A DNA stretch of 37,098 nt from an uncultured Bacteroidales bacterium (lineage in GTDB: Bacteria; Bacteroidota; Bacteroidia; Bacteroidales; Paludibacteraceae): the NCBI GenBank assembly GCA_946616535.1, contig CAMOJA010000013.1, forward strand, positions 1 through 37,098, given 5' to 3'. Shown piece by piece: positions 28,261 through 36,341 of the stretch. The notes under the pieces were generated by a model. That model did not search any database, had not been told where the DNA came from, and saw only the letters and a program-made list of their open reading frames with translations. How positions within the stretch are numbered: the stretch's first letter is position 1; the number at the start of each line of letters is the position of its first letter. The position numbers and the translations under genes are program-made.

Positions 28261-28291
28261 TTGCGCATGTGTTTAAACAGAAGTACTTTTG
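28261..28291 (+). promoter_or_regulatory. Promoter of susC
   Basis: TTG at 28261-28263 and TACTTTTG at 28284-28291 have a 20-base spacer. The leader to the ATG at 28346 is about 50 nt. Confidence 0.8.
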
Positions 28292-28322
28292 CAGCGGAAT
28301 TTGGAAACTCCAAGTTCTGCTG
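28292..28322 (+). other. Hairpin at the 5' end of the susC transcript
   Basis: CAGCGGAATTTGG and CCAAGTTCTGCTG form a 13-bp stem (two G-U pairs) with loop AAACT. The likely transcription start falls inside the left arm, so 8 or more pairs would remain at the extreme mRNA 5' end. Confidence 0.6.
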
Positions 28323-28345
28323 TAATTGTTTAATTTTAAATTATC

Positions 28346-31300
28346 ATGAGAAACAAACGATTTCTTGTCTCTTTCCTCCTCATGATGTTGTTGTCCATGG
28401 GTTACGCGTACGCGCAGGTAACTGCGACGGGTGTTGTGGTAGATGCAGCAACGGGCGAACCCATCATTGGCGCTTCTGTTCTGGAGGAAGGCACATCGAA
28501 TGGTACAATCACCGATTTCGATGGTAATTTCTCACTTTCCGTCGGCAAGGATGCCATGGTAGTGATTTCGTATGTGGGCTATAAGACCCAGCAGTTATTC
28601 CCGAAAGCGAACATGAAAGTCTCCCTGGCGGAGGACAGCGAGGTGCTGGAGGAAGTGGTAGTAACCGGTTATACGACGCAGCGCAAGGCAGATTTGACGG
28701 GCGCTGTCAGTGCCGTCAGTGCCAAGGACTTGGAGAAACAGCAGGAGAACAACCCGATGAAAGCCCTGCAAGGTAAAGTGCCGGGTATGAACATCTCGGC
28801 TGACGGTAACCCTTCGGGTACGGCGACAGTACGTATCCGTGGTATCGGTACGCTCAATGACAACGACCCGCTGTACATCATCGACGGTGTGCCGACCAAA
28901 TCAGGCATGCACGAGTTGAACCCGAACGACATCGAGTCTATCCAAGTGCTGAAAGATGCTGCTTCCGCTTCTATATACGGTTCGCGCGCGGCGAACGGCG
29001 TCATCATCATCACGACGAAGAAAGGTGCTGAAGGCAAGCTGAGCATCACCCTGGACGCATCGGTGGCTGTGCAGTCATATGTCAACCGCATGCACGTGCT
29101 CAACTCGGAACAATACGGCCGCGCCATGTGGCAAGCCTATATCAACGATGGCACTTCCGACCCGAATACGAACGTGTTGGGCTATCGCTATAACTGGGGC
29201 TACAACGCACAAGGTCAGCCGGTGCTGAATAATATCATGCTTAATAAATATCTGGATGACGCAGGTACCGTTCCGGTGAGCAACACCGACTGGTTCAAAG
29301 AGACCACGCGTCCGGGTATTATCCAGAACTACAACGTATCCGTTTCCAACGGCGGCAAGAAAGGTAGTTCGTTCTTCTCCCTCGGTTACTACAAGAACGA
29401 GGGTATCATCAAATCGACGGACTTCGACCGTTTCTCCGCGCGTATCAACAGCGATTACAAGATCCTGAAGGACTATGTGACCATCGGCGAGAACTTCACG
29501 GTGAACCGCACGTCGGAGGTGAGTGCTCCGGGCGGGTTCATCAACAGCGTGCTGCAGTATCACCCGCTTCTGCCGGTGTATAACACCAACGGCGAGTTGG
29601 CTCAGGCTCCATCGTCCAGCGGTTTCCCGCAACGCGAGAACCCGATGTCTATTTTGGAGCGCAACAAAGACAACCGCTATGTCTATTGGCGTATCTTCGG
29701 AAATGTATTCCTGGATATCAACCCTGTCAAAGGCTTACATATCCGCACCACGGCCGGTATTGACTATGCGCAGAAGAAGCAGCGTTTCTTCACCTACCCC
29801 ATCAAAGACGGTGTGGTGGCTAATGACAAGAACGCCGTGGAGGCGAAGCAAGAGCACTGGACCAAATGGATGTGGAACGCCATCATCACCTATAATCTGG
29901 ATATCAACAAACACCGCGCAGACTTCATGCTCGGTACCGAGTTGAACCGCGAGATTGATGAATGGTTCTCGGGTTATAAAGAGGATTTCATCGTGTTGCG
30001 TCCCACCTACATGTGGCCTTCGGCCGGTACGGGTAATGCGCAGTCTTACGGCGGTTCCGGCAGCTACTCGCTGATATCGTTCTTCGGCAAAGCCAACTAT
30101 AACTACGATGACCGCTATCTTATTTCGTTCACGCTGCGTCACGACGGTTCGAGTCGCTTTGGTAAGCACAACCGCTTCGCGACCTTCCCGTCTGTGAGTG
30201 CGGGTTGGCGTATCAGTCAGGAGAAATTCATGAGCGGCGCTTCGTCATGGTTGGACGACCTCAAGATTCGTGCTTCGTGGGGACAAACAGGTAACCAGGA
30301 TATCTCCTCTACCGCCCGCTACACGATTTACGAGTCCAACTACGGTATAGAGGAGCACGGCGGTCAGAGTTACGGTACGTCCTACGACATCGCCGGCACC
30401 AACGGCGGTCAGATTCTACCGTCCGGTTTCCGTCGCTTGCAGATTGGCAACGATGATATCAAATGGGAGACCACGACGCAGACCAATGCCGGTTTGGACT
30501 TTGCATTCTTCAAGCAGACATTCTACGGATCGTTCGACTGGTTCTACAAGCAGACCAAGGATATTCTGGTGCTGATGGACGGTATCGGAGTGATGGGTGA
30601 AGGCGCCTCCCAATGGGTGAATGCCGGAGCAATGGACAACATGGGTGTAGAACTGAGCCTTGGTTATCGCAACCAAACCAAAACGGGCTTCAAATACGAT
30701 ATCGCGGCCAATATCTCCCATTATGACAACAAGGTTACCCGACTGCCTGAGACCATAGCTGCCAAAGGTACATTCGGCGGTAACGGCGTGCAGTCCGTTG
30801 TAGGCCACGCCATGGGTTCGCAAGTGGGATATATCGCAGACGGCATCTTCAAGAGCCAGGAAGATATCGACAACCATGCTTATCAGGAAGGAGCCGGTCT
30901 TGGCCGCATCCGCTATCGCGATATCAACGGCGACGGCGTGGTGAGCGAGGCTGACCAGACATGGATTTACAGTCCGGTGCCGGCAGTATCGTTCGGTGCG
31001 AACTTCTATTTCGAGTACAAAGGTTTTGACCTCACCATCTTCTTCCAAGGCGTCGGTGGTGTACAGGTCATCACCAAAGACCTCAAGGAGCAGACCGACC
31101 TCTGGAGCGGTGTGAACGTAGCTAACCTGAACAAAGGAACACGCGTGCTGGACGCATGGAGCCTCACCAATCCCAACAGCGATATCCCTGCGCTCTCGAC
31201 CAACAATAACAACAACGAGACGCGCGTCAGCACCTATTTCGTGGAGGACGGTTCGTTCCTCAAACTGCGTAACCTCCAGTTGGGTTACAACCTGCCTAAA

Positions 31301-31465
31301 TCAGCTTGCGACAAGATGCTGATGCAGAGCTGGCGCTGGTTCGTTTCGGCACAGAATGTATTCACCATCCGCTCGGCTAAGTTCTCCGGAGTAGATCCCG
31401 AAAATCCGACTTTCGGCTATCCAATTCCGCTGACGGTTACCCTTGGAACAAAAGTGACGTTCTGA
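28346..31465 (+). CDS. susC: SusC-type TonB-dependent outer-membrane transporter
   Basis: A SusC/RagA-family importer of 1039 residues. A signal peptide (MRNKRFLVSFLLMMLLSMGYAYA) is followed by a carboxypeptidase-regulatory-like domain (ATGVVVDAATGEPIIGASV...DGNFSLSV), the TonB-box region (LEEVVVTGYTTQ), the plug (ALQGKVPGMNI, VRIRGIGTLNDNDPLYIIDGV, IESIQVLKDAASASIYGSRAANGVI) and a beta barrel ending LTVTLGTKVTF. It imports oligosaccharides using TonB energy, with SusD as the lid. The neighbouring GH32-like enzyme suggests a fructan substrate (inference). The symbol marks the family, not a starch specificity. Confidence 0.95.
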   Translation: MRNKRFLVSFLLMMLLSMGYAYAQVTATGVVVDAATGEPIIGASVLEEGTSNGTITDFDGNFSLSVGKDAMVVISYVGYKTQQLFPKANMKVSLAEDSEVLEEVVVTGYTTQRKADLTGAVSAVSAKDLEKQQENNPMKALQGKVPGMNISADGNPSGTATVRIRGIGTLNDNDPLYIIDGVPTKSGMHELNPNDIESIQVLKDAASASIYGSRAANGVIIITTKKGAEGKLSITLDASVAVQSYVNRMHVLNSEQYGRAMWQAYINDGTSDPNTNVLGYRYNWGYNAQGQPVLNNIMLNKYLDDAGTVPVSNTDWFKETTRPGIIQNYNVSVSNGGKKGSSFFSLGYYKNEGIIKSTDFDRFSARINSDYKILKDYVTIGENFTVNRTSEVSAPGGFINSVLQYHPLLPVYNTNGELAQAPSSSGFPQRENPMSILERNKDNRYVYWRIFGNVFLDINPVKGLHIRTTAGIDYAQKKQRFFTYPIKDGVVANDKNAVEAKQEHWTKWMWNAIITYNLDINKHRADFMLGTELNREIDEWFSGYKEDFIVLRPTYMWPSAGTGNAQSYGGSGSYSLISFFGKANYNYDDRYLISFTLRHDGSSRFGKHNRFATFPSVSAGWRISQEKFMSGASSWLDDLKIRASWGQTGNQDISSTARYTIYESNYGIEEHGGQSYGTSYDIAGTNGGQILPSGFRRLQIGNDDIKWETTTQTNAGLDFAFFKQTFYGSFDWFYKQTKDILVLMDGIGVMGEGASQWVNAGAMDNMGVELSLGYRNQTKTGFKYDIAANISHYDNKVTRLPETIAAKGTFGGNGVQSVVGHAMGSQVGYIADGIFKSQEDIDNHAYQEGAGLGRIRYRDINGDGVVSEADQTWIYSPVPAVSFGANFYFEYKGFDLTIFFQGVGGVQVITKDLKEQTDLWSGVNVANLNKGTRVLDAWSLTNPNSDIPALSTNNNNNETRVSTYFVEDGSFLKLRNLQLGYNLPKSACDKMLMQSWRWFVSAQNVFTIRSAKFSGVDPENPTFGYPIPLTVTLGTKVTF

Positions 31466-31467
31466 GA

Positions 31468-31495
31468 TGAAAAATGAAAAATGAAAAATGAAAGG
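31468..31495 (+). repeat. Heptamer array TGAAAAA, three units plus, after susC
   Basis: Three perfect TGAAAAA units and a TGAAAGG start two bases after the susC stop. The last unit gives the AGGAG at 31493-31497, which is a plausible SD for susD (ATG 31505). Confidence 0.88.
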
Positions 31496-31504
31496 AGAAA
31501 AGTT

Positions 31505-33247
31505 ATGAAACGTATAAATAAGCTTTTATCTTTGAGCGTTAGCAGTCTCTTCGCTTTGAGCGTAGCGTTCTGCTTTACGGCCTGCGATAATTTCCTGAAC
31601 CAGGATGTTCCGCAGGGTATTCTGAGCGGTGACCAAGTCAATGACCCGCAGTATATCGATAATATCTGCATCTCCGCATACGCGGTATTCATCTCGGCCG
31701 AGGATGTCAACTCTTCTTTCTCGATGTGGAACTTCGATGTCCGCTCGGACGATGCCTACAAGGGTGGTATCTCGGAGAACGACGGAGATGTATTCCACCA
31801 GTTGGAAATCAGTCAGGGTATCATGACGACCAACTGGAATATCAACGATATGTGGGTTCGTTTGTACAACTGTCTGAGCCGTGTCAACGCCGCTATCGCC
31901 GCATTGGAGGCTATGGACAACAGTTATGAACTGAAAGCCCAACGTTTGGGCGAGATGCGTTTCCTGCGTGCATACGGACATTTCCTGCTGAAACGACTGT
32001 ACAAGAATATTCCATTCGTAATGGACCCGAATATGAAGCAGGAGGAGTATCACGCGTTGAGCAACACCCAGTACACCAATGATGAGGGTTGGCAACTCAT
32101 TGCGGATGACCTCACATACGCATACAGCGTGCTGCCTCCTACGCAGGCTGAGAAAGGACGTCCGACGCAGGCTTCGGCTGCCGGTTTGCTGGCTAAAGTG
32201 TATCTCTACAAGGCATACCGTCAGGATGACCCTAACTCGCATGCCGTGACGGAGATTAACAAGGAGGATTTGGAGAAAGTGCTTCTCTACACCGAGGAGG
32301 GTATCTATACCGCCGGCGGTTATGGTTTGGAGGATGATTTCCATAATAACTTCCGCCCCGAGCCGCAGTATGAGAACGGTAAGGAAAGCCTATGGGCAAT
32401 GCAGTATTCCACCAATGACGGAACCAAACTCGGTAACTGCAACTGGTCTTACGGACTCATGGTGCCGGGTATTGAGGGTGTCACCGACGGTGGTTGCGAT
32501 TTCTACAAACCTAGTCAGAATATCGTCAATGCCTTCCGCACCAATGCTGAAGGACTGCCGTATATCGACAATTTCAACGACAAGGATTTCGACCCTGCCA
32601 CCGAGACGGCCGACCCGCGTCTGTGGTTGACCGTGGGTATCCCCGGCTTCCCGTATGAGTTCAATCCGGACCTCATCATGAGCCGCACGCATAACTGGAG
32701 CCGCTCTAACGGCTTATACGGTTATAACGTGACCCTCAAGCACAATGTGGACCCCGCCAGCGGATATCTCATCCGCTCCGCACTGTGGTTCGGAACGCCG
32801 ATGAACCGTATCGTTGTTCGCTATGCCGACGTGCTGCTGATGCGTGCTGAAGCGCTGGCGCAACTCGGCCGCAATGACGAGGCTATCGAACTGGTGAACC
32901 GCCTCCGCAACCGCGCTTCGCGCAGCCTTGGCATGTTGGCAGGATACGATGTCAACTACGGCGCTAAGATTCGCGTGAAGCCTTATAGCGACAATTCCAA
33001 TGCCCTCGCACGCGTCAAGATGGAGCGCCGTCTGGAGTTGGCGATGGAGTCCGAGCGATTCTTCGACCTCGTGCGTTGGGGAGAAGCAGAACCTACTATC
33101 AATAAGTATTACGTAGAGGAGGCTAACGACTGTCGTGTCTATACCTCTGCGCATTTCACTGCCAATAAAAATGAGTATCTGCCTATTCCTCATGAGCAAA
33201 TAGCTGCTTCTAACGACCATTATAAACAGAATATTGGAGGATGGTAA
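31505..33247 (+). CDS. susD: SusD/RagB-family glycan-binding lipoprotein
   Basis: A SusD-family outer-membrane lipoprotein of about 580 residues. ATG at 31505 is chosen because AGGAG lies seven bases upstream and MKRINKLLSLSVSSLFALSVAFCFTAC is a good lipoprotein signal. A frame from 31481 would add MKNERRKV. Family features: the start DNFLNQDVPQ, the TPR-like helices (LGEMRFLRAYGHFLLKRLYKNIPFV; RPTQASAAGLLAKVYLYKAY) and the C-terminal YADVLLMRAEALAQLGR...AIELVNRLRNRA and ELAMESERFFDLVRWG motifs. It forms the lid of the SusC channel. Its signal-peptide DNA is nearly the same as in the next two genes. Confidence 0.95.
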   Translation: MKRINKLLSLSVSSLFALSVAFCFTACDNFLNQDVPQGILSGDQVNDPQYIDNICISAYAVFISAEDVNSSFSMWNFDVRSDDAYKGGISENDGDVFHQLEISQGIMTTNWNINDMWVRLYNCLSRVNAAIAALEAMDNSYELKAQRLGEMRFLRAYGHFLLKRLYKNIPFVMDPNMKQEEYHALSNTQYTNDEGWQLIADDLTYAYSVLPPTQAEKGRPTQASAAGLLAKVYLYKAYRQDDPNSHAVTEINKEDLEKVLLYTEEGIYTAGGYGLEDDFHNNFRPEPQYENGKESLWAMQYSTNDGTKLGNCNWSYGLMVPGIEGVTDGGCDFYKPSQNIVNAFRTNAEGLPYIDNFNDKDFDPATETADPRLWLTVGIPGFPYEFNPDLIMSRTHNWSRSNGLYGYNVTLKHNVDPASGYLIRSALWFGTPMNRIVVRYADVLLMRAEALAQLGRNDEAIELVNRLRNRASRSLGMLAGYDVNYGAKIRVKPYSDNSNALARVKMERRLELAMESERFFDLVRWGEAEPTINKYYVEEANDCRVYTSAHFTANKNEYLPIPHEQIAASNDHYKQNIGGW

Positions 33248-33273
33248 TTGGAATTCTTGAAAATATGAAGATT

Positions 33274-34677
33274 ATGAAAACTATAAATAAGCTTTTATCT
33301 TTGAGCGTTAGCGTTCTTTTATCTTTGAGCGCAGCGGTCTTTATGACCTCCTGCTCCAAGCAGGATAGCTCGTTCGATGTATCCGGAGATTGTCATATCG
33401 ACAGCTTGGTACTGGATGATATCTACACCGGCGTGGTCGATCATGCTGCACGGACGGTGGTGGTAGGTGTGCCGGAGGTACACGATGACCACCTGATGAC
33501 CTTGACCACCCTCCGCCTCTCTCCCGGCGCGACTTCAAACCCGAAGCAGGGCGACAAAGTCAACATGACATCGCCTATCGTCGTGCATGTAGAGAACGGG
33601 AATGTGTTTCTGGATTATAAACTGAGCGTCAAGCATGATGAGGCACGTATTCTCTCATTTGTGCTCAACGACACCTATATCGGTATCGTTGACCAGGTGG
33701 CAAATACCATCACCGTGTCCGTGCCTGTTGGTACCAATATCAAATCGCTCGTTCCTACCATCAAGACCACGGAAGGCGCTACCGTCACTCCTGCAGGTGG
33801 TATGCCATGCGATTTCACCAATCCTGTGAATTTCACGGTGACCTATAACACTGCTTCGACCACCTACACCGTCACCGTCAAAGAGAAAGGTAACCCTGTC
33901 TTCCTCTATCTGGGATTGGCGGAAACGGTATCCCAACTCAATCCGGAAGAGCAGGAAGCTGTCAACTGGCTGCTGGCTAATGTAGAGAACTCCGATTATG
34001 CTTCGTTTGATGACCTCAAGTTGGGTCGCGTGGTGATGACTGACTGCAAAGTGATTTGGTGGCATTTCCATAAAGACGGAGGTCTGGAGGGTAAAGGTGC
34101 TTTTGAAGCCAATGCACCGGAGGCTGTTGACCCGCTGGTAACCGACAAACTCAAAGAGTTCTACCAAGCAGGCGGCTCGTTCCTCTTGACGCGCTATGCG
34201 GTCAACCTGCCGTTCTACCTGGGCGAAGCCGAGTGTTTCCCGAATAACTGCTGGGGACAGAAAGAGGACGAGGCTGAGCGCGTAGGAGGCCCGTGGGAGT
34301 TCGCTATCACTGGTCATACCGACCATGCGCTGTGGCAGAACCTGCTGATGAATAACGATGCTCCCGACCATGTCTATACCTGCGATGAGGGCTACCGCAT
34401 CACCAACTCTACCGCCCAATACCATATAGGTGCAGACTGGGGTGGATATGCTGACCGGACTGTCTTCTGCGAGAAGACCGGTGCGCACGACATCGCCGGA
34501 GGCAACGATGCCGTAGTGGCGTGGGAATTCCTGCGCACGGCAGAACACGGAGCTATCGTTTGTATCGGTTCCGGTTGCTATGACTGGTACTCCGTTGCCG
34601 GCGATGAAGGTACGCAGTACTACCACAAGAATATTGCCAAGATTACCGAAAACGCGTTGAACTATCTGAAACAATAA
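33274..34677 (+). CDS. Surface glycan-binding lipoprotein (DUF5018/DUF4960-like)
   Basis: A lipoprotein of about 467 residues. ATG at 33274 is chosen because MKTINKLLSLSVSVLLSLSAAVFMTSC matches the neighbouring leaders; in-frame ATGs at 33265 and 33241 are alternatives. The N-terminal half has two Ig-like DUF5018-type units (ILSFVLNDTYIGIVDQVANT and similar). The C-terminal region (from NPVFLYLGLAETVSQLNPEEQEAVNWLL) resembles DUF4960, a domain found in fructan-PUL surface proteins such as the levan-binding protein of Bacteroides. Its place after susD is that of a SusE/F-type surface glycan-binding protein. Binding is inferred, not shown by the sequence. Confidence 0.75.
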   Translation: MKTINKLLSLSVSVLLSLSAAVFMTSCSKQDSSFDVSGDCHIDSLVLDDIYTGVVDHAARTVVVGVPEVHDDHLMTLTTLRLSPGATSNPKQGDKVNMTSPIVVHVENGNVFLDYKLSVKHDEARILSFVLNDTYIGIVDQVANTITVSVPVGTNIKSLVPTIKTTEGATVTPAGGMPCDFTNPVNFTVTYNTASTTYTVTVKEKGNPVFLYLGLAETVSQLNPEEQEAVNWLLANVENSDYASFDDLKLGRVVMTDCKVIWWHFHKDGGLEGKGAFEANAPEAVDPLVTDKLKEFYQAGGSFLLTRYAVNLPFYLGEAECFPNNCWGQKEDEAERVGGPWEFAITGHTDHALWQNLLMNNDAPDHVYTCDEGYRITNSTAQYHIGADWGGYADRTVFCEKTGAHDIAGGNDAVVAWEFLRTAEHGAIVCIGSGCYDWYSVAGDEGTQYYHKNIAKITENALNYLKQ

Positions 34678-34683
34678 GTCATT

Positions 34684-36321
34684 ATGAAAACAACAAATAT
34701 GCTTTTATCTTTGAGCGTAAGCGGTCTTTTATCTTTGAGCGCAGCGTTCTTAACCGGTTGCCAGGAAAACATCCCGGAGGAGAAGAAGGACTGGGAGAAC
34801 ACCACGGAGTACTTCAATTCAAAGGATGAGGTGTCCAGCACTACCTACTACAAGCCTTCGGCCGGCTCGGTAGGTGACCCGCTGCCGTTCTACGACCCGG
34901 TGGAGAAAGAGTATAAGATTCTCTACCTGCATAACTTCGAGCAGAATATGGAGCAAACGTTCCACCCGCTTTGGGGTGTTCGCACCACAGATTGCGCTAC
35001 CTATACCCCGATGGGCGAAGTGCTGCCTACCGGCCGCGCCGGCGAGCAGGACGCAGCCCTCGGTACCGGCTGCATCGTGTATGACGAGCAGGAGAAACTG
35101 TATTATATCTACTACACCGGCGAGCGCTACAAACCCGCTGCTGATGAGGACCGTCAGGTAGTGATGCGGGCTACCAGTCCGGATTTCAAGACCTGGACTA
35201 AAGACCCGCTCTTCCGTCTGCGTGGTGGTGACTACGGCTATAGCACCCTCAATTTCCGCGACCCGTTTATCTGGAAAATGGAGGACGGCTATCATATGAT
35301 TGTGGCCACCAAACCGATGGCGGCAGGTTCACGCACAGAAGACAAAGACGGATGCTTCGCTGAGTTCACCTCACCCGACCTCAAGACATGGTCGCATGCC
35401 GGTAAGTTCACCAAGATGATTTGGGACCGCTTCCTCGAGTGCCCGAATGTATTCAAGATGGGCGACTGGTGGTATCTCACCTATAGTGACATGAGCTCTT
35501 TCGAGCGCCGAGTACACTACCTCAAGGGGCACACCATCGCCGAACTGAAGGCTGCCACCAATCCCTCCTGGCCGGATAGTAAAGAAGGTGCATTGGACGG
35601 ACGTGCTTTCTATGCCGGCAACACCGCTTCCGACGGTACCGACCGTTATATGTGGGGATGGTGTCCGGAGCGCCGAGGCAGAGATAACACCGATATCAGT
35701 CCAGATATCGAGCCTAAATGGGGCGGCACACTGGTGGTGCACCGACTCATGCAGCGCGAGGATGGTACGCTCTACACCGCTGAGGTGCCGGCGATGAACG
35801 ACAAGTATAACCTTACCGCTACCCTCAAAGCTGTCAAGACTTGGGGAAAAGAGGAAGGCAATCTCACGGAGACGGATGGCGGCTATACGATGAAAGCGTA
35901 TAGCAGTGTGATGTTCAATACACTGAACTACCACAATCATATCTCCATGACAGTTACCACCTCCGACAAGGCCGACCGCTTCGGTATCTCTTTCGTTCGC
36001 GGCGACCGCAAAGACGGCGACAAGACCTACGAGAAATACTACAGCATCATGGTCTGCCCCGACGGCAATAATAACTATATCCGTTTCGAAGAGGAGCAGG
36101 GCAAATGGGAACTCAAAGGTGGCGGCAGCTATCCTTTCCCGATTCCTGCGGACAGAACGTATAATATCAACATCTATACCGACAACTCCGTGCTTGTGAT
36201 GTATATCAACGACGTGCTCACTTATACCCAGCGTATCTACAACCTCCCGCGTAACTGCTGGTCCGTCAACTGCTACGAGGGTGAGATGACCGTCAAAGAT
36301 ATCCAACTCAAACAATATTAA
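34684..36321 (+). CDS. GH32-like surface lipoprotein, probable fructan hydrolase
   Basis: A lipoprotein of 545 residues (LTGC, Cys26) with a five-bladed propeller of the GH32 type. The three catalytic carboxylates are visible: D65 in SVGDPLPFYD (nucleophile position), D193 in NFRDPFIW (the RDP transition-state stabiliser) and E252 in LECPNVF (acid/base, the ECP motif). The nucleophile motif is VGDP and not the common NDPNG. A C-terminal beta-sandwich follows (about 390-545). GH32 enzymes cleave fructose linkages in levan, inulin or sucrose. The lipoprotein signal suggests the cell surface, next to SusC/SusD. Whether it is endo- or exo-acting cannot be told. Confidence 0.85.
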   Translation: MKTTNMLLSLSVSGLLSLSAAFLTGCQENIPEEKKDWENTTEYFNSKDEVSSTTYYKPSAGSVGDPLPFYDPVEKEYKILYLHNFEQNMEQTFHPLWGVRTTDCATYTPMGEVLPTGRAGEQDAALGTGCIVYDEQEKLYYIYYTGERYKPAADEDRQVVMRATSPDFKTWTKDPLFRLRGGDYGYSTLNFRDPFIWKMEDGYHMIVATKPMAAGSRTEDKDGCFAEFTSPDLKTWSHAGKFTKMIWDRFLECPNVFKMGDWWYLTYSDMSSFERRVHYLKGHTIAELKAATNPSWPDSKEGALDGRAFYAGNTASDGTDRYMWGWCPERRGRDNTDISPDIEPKWGGTLVVHRLMQREDGTLYTAEVPAMNDKYNLTATLKAVKTWGKEEGNLTETDGGYTMKAYSSVMFNTLNYHNHISMTVTTSDKADRFGISFVRGDRKDGDKTYEKYYSIMVCPDGNNNYIRFEEEQGKWELKGGGSYPFPIPADRTYNINIYTDNSVLVMYINDVLTYTQRIYNLPRNCWSVNCYEGEMTVKDIQLKQY

Positions 36322-36341
36322 TCCTTTAAAATTTATTGATT

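Noticed and set aside
31527..31534. TATCTTTG inside the signal-peptide cassettes as a -7 promoter box
   Set aside because: No TTG at the right distance upstream. The match comes from the coding sequence of the shared cassette.
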